Positions 9,092 to 17,773 of a DNA stretch of 64,000 nucleotides are shown here, in pieces. Each line of letters opens with the position of its first letter. The first letter of the stretch is position 1. This DNA is from CAVVUC01 sp963751395 (GTDB lineage Bacteria; Verrucomicrobiota; Verrucomicrobiia; Chthoniobacterales; Chthoniobacteraceae). The translations under genes and the position numbers were made by a program. Location: positions 558,001-622,000 of the forward strand of contig CAVVUC010000002.1 of NCBI GenBank assembly GCA_963751395.1. The letters are read 5' to 3'. The notes below the pieces were generated by a model. That model did no database searches and was not told where the DNA came from. It saw nothing but the letters and a program-made list of their open reading frames with translations.

Positions 9092-10334
9092 TCCCACTCG
9101 GGACACATCGAAAGGCGCGGCAACAAAGCCGACGCTCCTGATCGTCGATGACGAGGAAGGGCCCCGTCAATCGGTGAAGATCGTTTTCAAGGACGAATAC
9201 AACGTCCTGATGGCCAGCGATGGAGCCGCCGGTCTCGAACTCGCCCGAAAAAACAAAGTCGATGTTGCGATTCTCGACATCCTCATGGCGGGCATGACTG
9301 GCATCGAAGTCCTCAAGCAGCTCAAAGAATTCTCGCCGACCACCGAAGTCATCATGCTTACGGCTTACGAGACAATTGAAACCGCCCGTCAGGCGCTGCG
9401 CTACGGGGCCTGCGATTACCTGAACAAGCCGTTCGATATTCCCGCCACGCGCTCTGCCGTTGCGCGCGCCGCTGAAAAGCACCGGGCCGCCGAGAGCGTC
9501 TTGAAAACCAATCAAACCCTTCAGGCGTTGCGTCAGGAAATTCAGGATCAGAAACTGAGCGCGCAGATGATCCGTGAGAAAGGCGAAATCTACGCAAGCG
9601 TGCTGCATGATATAAACGGCCCGCTCACGATCATCTCGGGTTTCATCGACATGATTAACCGCTCGATGGAAAACTCCGCGAGTGTTGACGGAGAAAAGCT
9701 CGAAACCATCAAAGATGATCTTGGCAAACTGACGACGCAGGTCGGGAGGTGCTTTGAAATTTCGCGGCGTTATCTCAGCTTCCTGAACAAGAACACGGCT
9801 GAGCAAACTCCCGTCGGCGTGAATCAGATCCTGAGTGACTTGAAGGAACTGCTCGTTCGCCATCCAGCAAGCCGTGGAAACGAGATGGCCGTTCACGCAC
9901 TCAACTCCGACACACTCGCGGAAATCAACGGCACCGATCTTTTGCAGGTTCTCCTGAATCTCACCATCAACGCGCTGCAGTCCACCGACACTCCCCATCG
10001 TGTCGAGATTTCCGCACAGCACATCCTGCATCCGCTCGACTTGAAGCAGTTCAAAGACGATGGAGAGGAACGTTTCATCAACCGCGAAGGTTTCCTCAAT
10101 CGCGGCCCGCTTGTCGCCATTTCCGTTCAGGACAACGGCCCTGGTATTCCCGCTGAACTGATGGGCAAAATGTTCGAGGAGAAATTCACCACAAAACCGG
10201 CGGACAAGGGCACCGGCCTGGGGTTGTCGATCGTCAAGCGTCTCATCAAAGAAGCCAACGGCGGCATTCATTTGAAAACGAAGCTTGGCCAGGGCTCGAC
10301 GTTCACCGTCTGCCTTCAGACGCGAAAGAGCTGA
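9057..10334 (+). CDS. REC-histidine kinase hybrid (soluble)
   Basis: A 425-residue protein with an N-terminal receiver domain (DDEE at 31-34, phospho-Asp74 in VAILDILM, Thr/Lys switch residues in MLTAYE and NKPFD) and a C-terminal kinase (H box His184 in SVLHDINGP; NLTINALQS; VQDNGPGIP; TGLGLSIVKRLI). The chosen ATG 9057 lies inside the end of the fadL-like gene; an earlier in-frame ATG at 8970 would add a non-homologous 29-residue stretch. No transmembrane segment and no output domain are present, so it probably passes phosphate on. It ends 11 bp from the convergent hisD. Confidence 0.85.
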   Translation: MPSPSPANTISSPTRDTSKGAATKPTLLIVDDEEGPRQSVKIVFKDEYNVLMASDGAAGLELARKNKVDVAILDILMAGMTGIEVLKQLKEFSPTTEVIMLTAYETIETARQALRYGACDYLNKPFDIPATRSAVARAAEKHRAAESVLKTNQTLQALRQEIQDQKLSAQMIREKGEIYASVLHDINGPLTIISGFIDMINRSMENSASVDGEKLETIKDDLGKLTTQVGRCFEISRRYLSFLNKNTAEQTPVGVNQILSDLKELLVRHPASRGNEMAVHALNSDTLAEINGTDLLQVLLNLTINALQSTDTPHRVEISAQHILHPLDLKQFKDDGEERFINREGFLNRGPLVAISVQDNGPGIPAELMGKMFEEKFTTKPADKGTGLGLSIVKRLIKEANGGIHLKTKLGQGSTFTVCLQTRKS

Positions 10335-10345
10335 CCGACCCGCCG

Positions 10346-11632
10346 CTAGGTGAACCGGATCGCCGCGGAGCTGCCGTGAGCGTCCAAGCCTTCGATGTCG
10401 CTGAAGGTCTGAATCGTTGGCAGTGATTTCTTCAGCGATTTCTCGTCGAACCGCACAATGCTGGTGCGCCGCTGGAACTGATCGACGGTCAGGCCGGCGA
10501 ATGATTTTCCGGCCCCGCCAGTCGGCAGTTCGTGGCTTGGCCCCGCAAGAAAATCCCCGCCGACAACCGGCGACATGCCGCCAAGGAAAATTGCGCCAGA
10601 GGTGCGAATCCGCGCAGCGAGCCGGGCCTCGTCTTTGGCGACGAGCGACAGGTGTTCCGGGGCAAAATCGTTCGCGATTTCGACGGCATCGCCGAGCGAC
10701 TTCACGAGGATGAGCGCGGCGCTCTTGTTGAGCACTTCGGTGAGCTGCGCCTTGCGGTTGAGTTGATGCGCCTGGCGGTAAACTTCCTCCTCGACCCAGC
10801 CGAGCAGCTTCGCGGAATCGGTCGCGAACACGATGGAACTGCCGTGTCCGTGTTCCGCCTGGGCGAGCAGATCGGCGGCGATCCATGACGGCCTCGCGGT
10901 ATCGTCGGCGATCACAAAAATCTCGCTCGGCCCCGGCAGAAGATCGACGGCGACCTGGCCGAAGACCTGCCGCTTGGCCTCCACGACCCAGGGATTTCCC
11001 GGACCGAAAATTTTCACGACGGGCCTAATCGTTTCCGTGCCGCAAGCCATCGCGGCGATCGCCTGGGCGCCGCCGATTTTGTAAACCTCGGTCGCGCCGG
11101 TCACATCCAGTGCGTAGAGCACCGCCGGATTGATCTCGCCGCTTTCGCCGACGGGAGTCGTCACCACGATCTGCGGCACGCCGGCAGTTGCGGCGAGCGG
11201 AACGGTCATGAGCACGGTCGAGGCGAGGGGAGCGGTGCCGGCGGGGACGTAAATCCCGACGCGCTCGAACGGATCGAAGCGTTCGCCGACCAGAACGCCC
11301 TGCGCATTTTTTGCCTGCCAGTTTTTCCGCATGCTTCGTTTTGCGAAGTCACGGACATTGCGCTGCGCTGTGGCGATCGCCTTCTTTACGTTGGCGGGGA
11401 CGACCGAGCGGGCGTGGCGATACTCCGCTTCGGTCACCAGCATTTGCTCGGGCTTGAGCTTTGCGCGGTCGAACTTCGCGGCAAATTGCAGCACGGCCTT
11501 GTCACCCTGCTTGCGCACCTTGGTGATGATGTCGCGCACTGTCTCCTCGACCTTTGCGGAGGGCGCGGCATGGCGCTGGAGGTGTTTCAGGGACTCTCTG
11601 AAATTCGGCTGGTCGTAACGAAGGATGCGCAT
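10346..11632 (-). CDS. hisD: Histidinol dehydrogenase HisD
   Basis: Catalyses the last two steps of histidine synthesis, L-histidinol to L-histidine with NAD and Zn. The 428-residue length is typical. Motifs include GTAPLASTVLMTVPLA, IFGPGNPWVVEAKRQV, DLLPGPSEIFVIAD, FAPEHLSL (the catalytic Glu-His pair) and GPSHELPTGGAGKSF. No other his gene is adjacent; the downstream partner in transcription is unclear since it is followed by a convergent kinase gene. The upstream gene on the same strand ends 13 bp before its start and may be cotranscribed. Confidence 0.96.
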   Translation of the reverse strand: MRILRYDQPNFRESLKHLQRHAAPSAKVEETVRDIITKVRKQGDKAVLQFAAKFDRAKLKPEQMLVTEAEYRHARSVVPANVKKAIATAQRNVRDFAKRSMRKNWQAKNAQGVLVGERFDPFERVGIYVPAGTAPLASTVLMTVPLAATAGVPQIVVTTPVGESGEINPAVLYALDVTGATEVYKIGGAQAIAAMACGTETIRPVVKIFGPGNPWVVEAKRQVFGQVAVDLLPGPSEIFVIADDTARPSWIAADLLAQAEHGHGSSIVFATDSAKLLGWVEEEVYRQAHQLNRKAQLTEVLNKSAALILVKSLGDAVEIANDFAPEHLSLVAKDEARLAARIRTSGAIFLGGMSPVVGGDFLAGPSHELPTGGAGKSFAGLTVDQFQRRTSIVRFDEKSLKKSLPTIQTFSDIEGLDAHGSSAAIRFT

Positions 11633-11645
11633 GAGAAAAATGTTT

Positions 11646-12215
11646 CTAGGGTTGGCCGCAAAATTTGAAAAGTAACAATTCGCACGCCTTCTCTGCTTCG
11701 TGGTAAAACTTCAGCGCACCGTCGCGACCGGTGATGTCTTGAAAGATCGCGCAACTTGCGCGGCGTGAATGAACCTGATGCACGCCAACATGGGCGTGTG
11801 CGTAAATGTCGCCCCAGACTTCCACGAGGACCGCCTCGCTGGCCAGCGTCGTCAGCAGCGATTCCATCGAAGCCCGGTCGTGATGCTCATAGAAGACATT
11901 CTCCGCCTTCTCCACCTCTGCGTAATCGAAACGCCGACAGTAAAAGACTCCGCTCTCCGGCAATTCCTCATACGTCTTTCGCACGATGCCGACGCGCACC
12001 CGCGAGTCGAAACCGGCATCGCGATTCAGCCGCGACAGGGTGTTGATCGCGGCGCGCACCAAGCCGGTTTGCGGCACTTCCAACGTGATCCAGACATGAT
12101 CAATGCGCCGTTCGTCCGTGTTGTATTCGATCTGCGCATGCACGGGGCGGCCGACGACGCGGCTGAATTTGTCGCGGCGGTTTTGCAGTTCGCGAATGAG
12201 GGCGGACGGATTCAT
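11646..12215 (-). CDS. Conserved-looking protein of unknown function
   Basis: A 189-residue soluble protein that I do not recognise. I place the start at ATG 12215 (MNPSALIRELQNRRDKF) because residues encoded further upstream derive from a palindromic repeat. The protein is mixed alpha/beta, with segments such as QIEYNTDERRIDHVWITLEVP and VRVGIVRKTYEELPESGVF. It has no signal peptide and no clear metal or nucleotide motif. It is encoded 13 bp upstream of hisD on the same strand and 110 bp downstream of the deoxyhypusine-synthase-like gene. Confidence 0.7.
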   Translation of the reverse strand: MNPSALIRELQNRRDKFSRVVGRPVHAQIEYNTDERRIDHVWITLEVPQTGLVRAAINTLSRLNRDAGFDSRVRVGIVRKTYEELPESGVFYCRRFDYAEVEKAENVFYEHHDRASMESLLTTLASEAVLVEVWGDIYAHAHVGVHQVHSRRASCAIFQDITGRDGALKFYHEAEKACELLLFKFCGQP

Positions 12216-12235
12216 GGGCAGCGCTTCAATTTGGA

Positions 12236-12318
12236 GTGTCATTCCGAGCGCAGCGAGGAATCCCGCAAACGTCTCCCGGCATGAGTCGCGGGATTCCTCG
12301 CTGCGCTGGGAATGACAC
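12236..12318. repeat. Long palindromic intergenic repeat (REP/MITE-like)
   Basis: Two 31-bp arms, 12236-12266 and 12288-12318, are inverted copies with 30 of 31 positions matching, separated by 21 bp. The outer bases read GTGTCATTC and the inner arm contains GCAGCGAGGAATCCCGC. From general knowledge, very similar GTCATTCCGAG...GAGGAATC palindromes recur between genes in several unrelated bacterial phyla. The element lies between two minus-strand genes and could fold in RNA as a long hairpin, acting as a partial terminator or RNA stabiliser. Confidence 0.85.
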
Positions 12319-12325
12319 CCGCGTA

Positions 12326-13504
12326 TTATTTTTGCGGTCCGGCGCTCGTGCCGCGCTTGGCCGGATTCCGCTTCGGGCCTGGCGTTCTGAGTTTGGTGCG
12401 GTGACCGATTTTTTCGACGGTCCCGCATTTGAAATACTGGTCGCGCAACTGTTCGAACTGCTGGTCGCGCCTTTCATAAAGCCGCTTGGGTTTGCGAGGG
12501 GCAGCCTTCGAAAGCGCGTAGGCTGTGATGAGCGGCAAAGAGATCGTCGAATCCACGTAGCACACCACGCAATCCGGCAGGTTGTCGGGATCGACTTTTC
12601 CCCAGCTGACCGCTTCGCCGGGCGTCGCTCCGCTCAGCCCGCCTGTGTCGGGACGCGCGTCGGTGCATTGCAGAAAGTAATCGTGCCCGCGCTCCTCGAT
12701 GCCCATGACCTCCTGAATCTGCGGCTCGGTTTGCAGAATGAAATTTTTCGGCGATCCGCCGCCGAGAATGAACACGCTCGATGTCAGCCCGCCCGCCTTC
12801 GCGTCATACACAATCGCGGCGGACTGGTTTACGTCGCGGTTCACGTCGAACTGCAGCGCGGAATCCCGCAGGGCCATCGCCGCCACATTCATGCCGATCG
12901 AGCTGTCCCCGGGCGAGCTGGTGAAGATCGGCACGCCGTATTGGAAGGCGGCGCTGAGCACGCTGGTGTCCCGTATGCCAAGCTTCCGCTCGCGTTCGCA
13001 GACATACTTGCCGAGCAGAAAATGAAACTCATCGGTGCCGAGCGTTCGCTGAAACTCAGGCATGCTGACCACCTTCCGGACGAACGCATCGGTGTCGAGC
13101 AGCACGTCGTAGTCGAACAGCACGTCGTAGATGCGGATGATCCCCTGGTGGCGCAGCTCCACGTCGTCCAGAAACGGCGACCCCGAGTAAAGCTCCATGC
13201 CCAGGCCGTAGTGCAAGTCGTGGTAGAGGTTCGCACCCGTCGAAACGATCCAATCGACAAAACCGGCTTTCATCAGCGGCACGATCGCCGCCCTGCCCAG
13301 CCCGGCCGGGGTGAGCGCGCCGGTGAGTGTCATGCCGACGCAGCCGTTGTCTGCGAGCATTTTCTCCGTGAAAAGGCGGCACGCCTCCGCCAGACGCCCG
13401 CCGTTGTAGGCCTTGAACGTCGTGTCGATGAGATCACTGACCCGGCAGTTCTTTTTGATCGGTTCGGGGAGCAGTCTCGGAAATTTTTTGTTCAACGAAC
13501 TCAT
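12326..13504 (-). CDS. Deoxyhypusine synthase-like protein
   Basis: A 392-residue member of the deoxyhypusine synthase fold family. Eukaryotic and archaeal enzymes modify eIF5A with the aminobutyl group of spermidine; bacterial members often make polyamines such as homospermidine, so the substrate here is uncertain. Visible features are LTGALTPAGLG, STGANLYHDLHYGL, SSPGDSSIGMN and GEAVSWGK, where Lys303 corresponds to the active-site Lys of the family. A basic, Pro/Lys-rich tail follows residue 350. A second polyamine-related gene, a glutathionylspermidine-synthase-like protein, occurs at 19574-20689. Confidence 0.88.
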   Translation of the reverse strand: MSSLNKKFPRLLPEPIKKNCRVSDLIDTTFKAYNGGRLAEACRLFTEKMLADNGCVGMTLTGALTPAGLGRAAIVPLMKAGFVDWIVSTGANLYHDLHYGLGMELYSGSPFLDDVELRHQGIIRIYDVLFDYDVLLDTDAFVRKVVSMPEFQRTLGTDEFHFLLGKYVCERERKLGIRDTSVLSAAFQYGVPIFTSSPGDSSIGMNVAAMALRDSALQFDVNRDVNQSAAIVYDAKAGGLTSSVFILGGGSPKNFILQTEPQIQEVMGIEERGHDYFLQCTDARPDTGGLSGATPGEAVSWGKVDPDNLPDCVVCYVDSTISLPLITAYALSKAAPRKPKRLYERRDQQFEQLRDQYFKCGTVEKIGHRTKLRTPGPKRNPAKRGTSAGPQK

Positions 13505-13616
13505 GCGGCTCTCAGCCTAAACCGCCGCCGCCAGGGAAGCGACCAAGTTTTTCAGGCGGGCTTCCGTGCGGGATTTTTCCAAGTGCATTCTCCGGCGCTC
13601 TGTTATGTTTCGCGGA

Positions 13617-15218
13617 ATGAAAACGTCCCGCCCCTGTCGCCGTTGCGTTCTGCCCCTGAGCCAGTCCGCCTTGTTCAGACTCGCGGTCCTTGCCGCTCTG
13701 GTAACGAATGTCCATCTACTGCTTGCCGAGGTGAAGCCCGCCAGTCCGTTCACCAGCCAGATGGTTTTGCAGCGAGGGATGCGCTTGCCGGTGTGGGGCA
13801 CGGCGGAGAACGGCGAAAACGTGACCGTTGAATTCGCCGGTCAAAAAGTGTCGGGCAAGGCGGATGGCTCCGGCAATTGGCGTGTGGATCTTCAACCGCT
13901 GGAAGCCTCGGCGAAAGGACGGACGCTCGCCATCACCGGTTCGCGCGCGGCGCAACCGGTGAAGCTCGACGACGTGCTTGTCGGCGAAGTCTGGCTCGCC
14001 TCCGGCCAGTCCAACATGGATTTCACCATGTCGAAAAAGGTGAAGTATTTCGCCGGCGTGGCGGACGAAGAACGGGAGATCGCCGCCGCCAATTATCCGC
14101 TGATTCGCATGTTTTCCGGCACCGCATCGAAGGCCTACGAACCGCAGGGCCGCGTGGGTGGTGAGTGGCAGGTGTGCAGTCCGGAAACCGTGCCGGCCTT
14201 TTCTGCGGTCGGCTATTTTTTCGCCCGCGAATTGCAGAAGGAAATCAAAGCGCCCGTCGGCATCGTGACGCTGGCGTTCGGCGCGAGCACGGCCGAGGCG
14301 TGGATTCGGCGCGAGGCCCTTGCTGCGGATTCCCGGTTCAAACCGATGCTCGATCGTTTCGATGAGGCGGTGCAGACCTTTCGCAGTAATCCTCCGCCAG
14401 CGGTCGCTCCGCCTCGCTCCGAAGACGTGTCCGCGCCGGCAAAAAGCGGCACCAGCGCTACAGTGAGCGGCCGTGGAAAAGACCGGGCGCCCCGCGATCC
14501 CGTTCAGGACCAGCACAACGCCACGGTGCTGTTCAATGGCATGATCGCCCCGGTCATCCCCTTCGCGATGCGCGGTGTCATTTGGTACCAAGGCGAGTCG
14601 ATCGCCGGCGGCGCTGCGGGCCGCGCACTTTACCCGCTGGTGCAGGAGACGCTCATCCGGGACTGGCGGAAACTCTGGGGCGCGGGCGACTTTTCTTTTT
14701 ACATCGTGCAACTCGCCGGGCAGGAGGCGAACAGCAACAGTCCCGTTGTCCGCGAAGCGCAGGCCAGCGTTCTCTCACTGCCGAACACCGGCATGGCCGT
14801 CACCATCGACATCGGCGAGGCCCACAACGTGCATCCGAAAAACAAACAGGACGTTGGCGACCGTCTCGCGCGCATCGCTCTTGCCAATGTTTACGGGCGC
14901 AAGATCGAGTATTCCGGCCCGATGTATGAGTCGATGAAAGTCGAAGGCAACGCGATCCGTGTCCGATTCTCGCATCTCGGCGGCGGGCTGGTTGCGAAGG
15001 GCGGACCGCTCAAGTGGTTCGTGGTTGCAGGCGCGGACGGCAAGTTTCTCTCAGCGGAGGCAAAGATCGACGGCGACACCGTGGTGGTCAGCAGCCCCGA
15101 AGTCCCCGCGCCCGTGGCTGTGCGTTATGCATGGGCGAATTTTCCCTACGGCTGCAATCTTTTCAACGCCGCCGGCCTTCCCGCCGCCCCGTTCCGCACG
15201 GACAAGAATGCTCCTTGA
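13617..15218 (+). CDS. Secreted sialate O-acetylesterase (SASA/SGNH family)
   Basis: A 533-residue predicted periplasmic or secreted esterase that removes O-acetyl groups from sugars. A signal peptide lies at about 15-40 (LFRLAVLAALVTNVHLLLAE). The catalytic Ser is in ASGQSNM; the GES block is in WYQGES; the catalytic His is probably in GEAHNVHPKNK. I use ATG 13617; in-frame ATG 13605 and 13566 are alternatives but only lengthen the signal peptide. The gene stands alone, divergent from the deoxyhypusine-synthase-like gene. Such esterases are common in polysaccharide-degrading Verrucomicrobiota. Confidence 0.9.
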   Translation: MKTSRPCRRCVLPLSQSALFRLAVLAALVTNVHLLLAEVKPASPFTSQMVLQRGMRLPVWGTAENGENVTVEFAGQKVSGKADGSGNWRVDLQPLEASAKGRTLAITGSRAAQPVKLDDVLVGEVWLASGQSNMDFTMSKKVKYFAGVADEEREIAAANYPLIRMFSGTASKAYEPQGRVGGEWQVCSPETVPAFSAVGYFFARELQKEIKAPVGIVTLAFGASTAEAWIRREALAADSRFKPMLDRFDEAVQTFRSNPPPAVAPPRSEDVSAPAKSGTSATVSGRGKDRAPRDPVQDQHNATVLFNGMIAPVIPFAMRGVIWYQGESIAGGAAGRALYPLVQETLIRDWRKLWGAGDFSFYIVQLAGQEANSNSPVVREAQASVLSLPNTGMAVTIDIGEAHNVHPKNKQDVGDRLARIALANVYGRKIEYSGPMYESMKVEGNAIRVRFSHLGGGLVAKGGPLKWFVVAGADGKFLSAEAKIDGDTVVVSSPEVPAPVAVRYAWANFPYGCNLFNAAGLPAAPFRTDKNAP

Positions 15219-15329
15219 GCCAGGCTATCACAATTCCGCTCGACACGTTGTTGTCAAAACCGTTGAGCGTGCAGTTGAGCGTGGCAAAGATTGTCCATTC
15301 TCCCGAAACCGAGTAATCTTCTCACCACT

Positions 15330-17042
15330 ATGGCCAGCAGCACACTACTGAACACGGACACGGAAGACCTTAAAGAACTTCTCAGCAATGGGAAGAGCTA
15401 CAGCGTGCCGCCTTACCAGCGCGATTATTCGTGGAAGCAGGAGCACTGGGAAGATCTCTGGGATGACCTGATGACGATTGAGGCCAGCCGTGAAGACCAC
15501 TACATGGGGGCCATTGTGCTGGAGAGCGGGGAGCGGAAGCAGTTCCGGGTGATCGACGGCCAGCAACGGATGGCGACCCTGAGTATCCTGATTCTGGCCT
15601 GCGTGGATTACCTCTATGGTCTCGCAGCCGAGGGGGTCGATGCCGCCGCGAACAAAGAACGGGCGGCGCTGCTGGAAAGCAGTTACCTCGGCGCGAAAGA
15701 CCCGACCAGTCTTCGCATCACTGCAAAGCTGAAACTCAATGCCAACGACGATGATTTTTTCCAATTGAACCTTGCCCAGCGGAAGCCGCCGCAGGGCGGC
15801 GTTCGTGGTCTGCGCGACTCGGAGAAGCTGCTGTGGGACTGCTTTCAGTTTTTCAGGGGAAAGATTCAGGAAAAGTTTTCGCGCCGGCAACAGGGTGAGG
15901 AGGTTGCAGGTTTCGTCAGCGAGGTTGTCACGGAGCGCTTGGTGTTCATCAGTGTGCGAGTGCAGGATCAGTTGAGCGCCTACACAGTCTTTGAAACCCT
16001 GAACGCACGCGGCTTGGAACTCACCGAGACGGATCTGCTGAAAAACTACTTGCTGTCATTGGCAGATCGTCTCAGCAAGTCGCAGATGGACCCGGTGATC
16101 CGGCAGTGGGCGCGAATCACCGCTCGTATCGGCATCGCCAGTTTCCCCGAGTTCTTGCGTCACCACCTTAACTCCCAGCGAGAATACGTTCGGCAGAAGC
16201 AGCTATTCAAAACGATCAAACGAGACGTGACCACGCTCGATCATGTGTTTGCGCTGCTCGACCGATTGGAGAAGGACGCAGCGTATTTTGAAGCGCTGAA
16301 CGACTATGCCAGCCAGTTCTGGCTGGATTTCCAGGGAGCGAAAGAGCATGTGCGCGTGCTCAACCTTTTCAACGTCTCCCAATACACGCCGCTAGTTCTC
16401 GCTTCAAAGGACGTGTTTACCGCTCCCCAGGATTTGGTGGAGATCCTGCGCTACTGCGCGGTCTTGTCGGTGAGATTTAATGGTGTGGGGCGGCGAAGCA
16501 CCCACATCCTGGAGGAAATCTACAACCGCGCGGCGCTGGAAATACGGCGGGGCAGTGCGACGACGCTTGCGGGTGTTCGTCAAGCCTTACGGCCGATCTA
16601 CATTCCCGACGATGAATTCGAGGCGGATTTCTCCGCTCTTCGTCTGCGGAATCGCAGCACGTCTGGCAAACGCTTGCGCTACTTGATGGCGAAGATCGAA
16701 AAGCAACTCAGCGGGGCCGATATCACTGACGAAGGGATGACAGCCACCGTTGAGCACATTCTTCCCGAGAATCCGGGCGAGGTCGGATGGGAACACTTCA
16801 CCGCCGAGGCTCACGAGCGCAGTTACGAGCGTCTCGGAAACTACTCCTTGTTGGAGCGGGGCTTGAACGGACAGCAAGCGGGCAATGCGCCTTTCGCACA
16901 GAAACAGGCGGCGTATGCGCAATCGCAGTATAGAACTTCAAAGGACTTGGCCCTGTTCACCGATTGGACAGAGGAGACAATTGCAAGGCGACAAGCCGAT
17001 ATCGCGAAGGTTGCAAAAACGGTTTGGGCATTGCCGATTTGA
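15330..17042 (+). CDS. DUF262/DUF1524 protein (GmrSD-like restriction family)
   Basis: A 570-residue protein with the two-domain architecture of GmrSD-type, modification-dependent restriction systems. The N-terminal DUF262 part shows VPPYQRDYSW at about 25 and the nucleotide-hydrolysing IDGQQRMATL at about 75. The C-terminal DUF1524 part, an HNH-type nuclease, shows VEHILPENPG at about 475 with His as the likely catalytic residue. The ATG at 15330 places DUF262 at the N-terminus; the frame is open slightly upstream. The gene begins an accessory stretch that also holds a toxin-antitoxin pair. Defence function is a family-based inference. Confidence 0.88.
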   Translation: MASSTLLNTDTEDLKELLSNGKSYSVPPYQRDYSWKQEHWEDLWDDLMTIEASREDHYMGAIVLESGERKQFRVIDGQQRMATLSILILACVDYLYGLAAEGVDAAANKERAALLESSYLGAKDPTSLRITAKLKLNANDDDFFQLNLAQRKPPQGGVRGLRDSEKLLWDCFQFFRGKIQEKFSRRQQGEEVAGFVSEVVTERLVFISVRVQDQLSAYTVFETLNARGLELTETDLLKNYLLSLADRLSKSQMDPVIRQWARITARIGIASFPEFLRHHLNSQREYVRQKQLFKTIKRDVTTLDHVFALLDRLEKDAAYFEALNDYASQFWLDFQGAKEHVRVLNLFNVSQYTPLVLASKDVFTAPQDLVEILRYCAVLSVRFNGVGRRSTHILEEIYNRAALEIRRGSATTLAGVRQALRPIYIPDDEFEADFSALRLRNRSTSGKRLRYLMAKIEKQLSGADITDEGMTATVEHILPENPGEVGWEHFTAEAHERSYERLGNYSLLERGLNGQQAGNAPFAQKQAAYAQSQYRTSKDLALFTDWTEETIARRQADIAKVAKTVWALPI

Positions 17043-17141
17043 CACTGTATCGCAGTCGGGTCGGCTTTGCTTTCGTGAGATGTCAGGCCTTGCAGCAGCA
17101 CATCCTCGAACAAGACGACGGCAAGAAGCGATGGTCTGGGA

Positions 17142-17178
17142 AATGCCGAATGCCGAATGTCGAACGTGGAATGTCGAA
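17142..17178. repeat. Degenerate 7-bp tandem repeat, AATGYCG type
   Basis: Five consecutive heptamers: AATGCCG, AATGCCG, AATGTCG, AACGTGG, AATGTCG, from 17142 to 17176. The stretch is in the 269-bp gap after the DUF262 gene. I see no other gene in that gap. Related period-7 stretches occur at 18350-18377, 18469-18496, 23869-23896 and, inside a coding region, at 40416-40443. Confidence 0.8.
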
Positions 17179-17311
17179 GGGTTCGGGCTTTCCATCACCG
17201 GCAACTCCCGCCAAACCCGGCTTATCATGGCCTGCGACTCCGCCCTTGCTGACCGCGTGATGGCTCACGCGGCGGGACACGAGCCGAACCACTCCCACAT
17301 CGCCTTACGGG

Positions 17312-17773
17312 ATGGCGCGTCCGCTTCCTGGCCGTGGTGAAGCCCTATTGGAGATAAAGCGCATCATCGAAATGTCCGCCGACGCCGTCGAGGACACGGC
17401 GGTGGAACTGAGCACAGCCAATGAGCGGCAGCGCATTGAGCGGGCGCACGAGTATGGGCTTATCGCTGTGGTTCCGACCCGGGCCCACCTTGATTACATT
17501 CTGGCGCAGGGCATTTGCCATTCGCCCTACGACAAGCATAAGAAATGGGGACTACGACTGCGGGCGGATTTCATCCTCTTCATGCTGAGCGAGACGAGTT
17601 TCCCGGGACAAAGTGGCGTTGCCTGCGAAGTCGCAATCAAGTCCGTGCATTTCGGCGAGAGGCGGGAGATCGGCCCGCAGCCTCCGGCATCGTCTCAGGG
17701 TGCAGGCGATGAGAAGCCCTGCATTTGGTTCCGACTGGAGAACCCGAAGCCGGTGGTGCCCTTGCGAAAGTAG
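17312..17773 (+). CDS. Unknown protein, first of a coupled pair
   Basis: Up to 153 residues; ATG 17372 (MSADAVEDTAVELST) is an alternative start that would give 133. I do not recognise the family. Residues from RADFILFMLSE through CEVAIKSVHFGERREI to WFRLENPKPV look like a small beta-rich domain, and the N-terminus may be missing because the first 20 residues read like non-coding sequence. Its stop (17771-17773) directly abuts the ATG of the next gene, so the two are translated together. It may be a remnant or partner of a defence system starting with the DUF262 gene. Confidence 0.5.
   Translation: MARPLPGRGEALLEIKRIIEMSADAVEDTAVELSTANERQRIERAHEYGLIAVVPTRAHLDYILAQGICHSPYDKHKKWGLRLRADFILFMLSETSFPGQSGVACEVAIKSVHFGERREIGPQPPASSQGAGDEKPCIWFRLENPKPVVPLRK

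Noticed and set aside
9063..10886. A 607-codon minus-strand open frame
   Set aside because: Covers the opposite strand of a REC-kinase and an off-frame part of hisD, so it cannot be a real gene.
12236..13831. A 531-codon plus-strand open frame
   Set aside because: It runs through the palindrome and antisense to the deoxyhypusine-synthase-like gene, whose motifs are clear on the minus strand.
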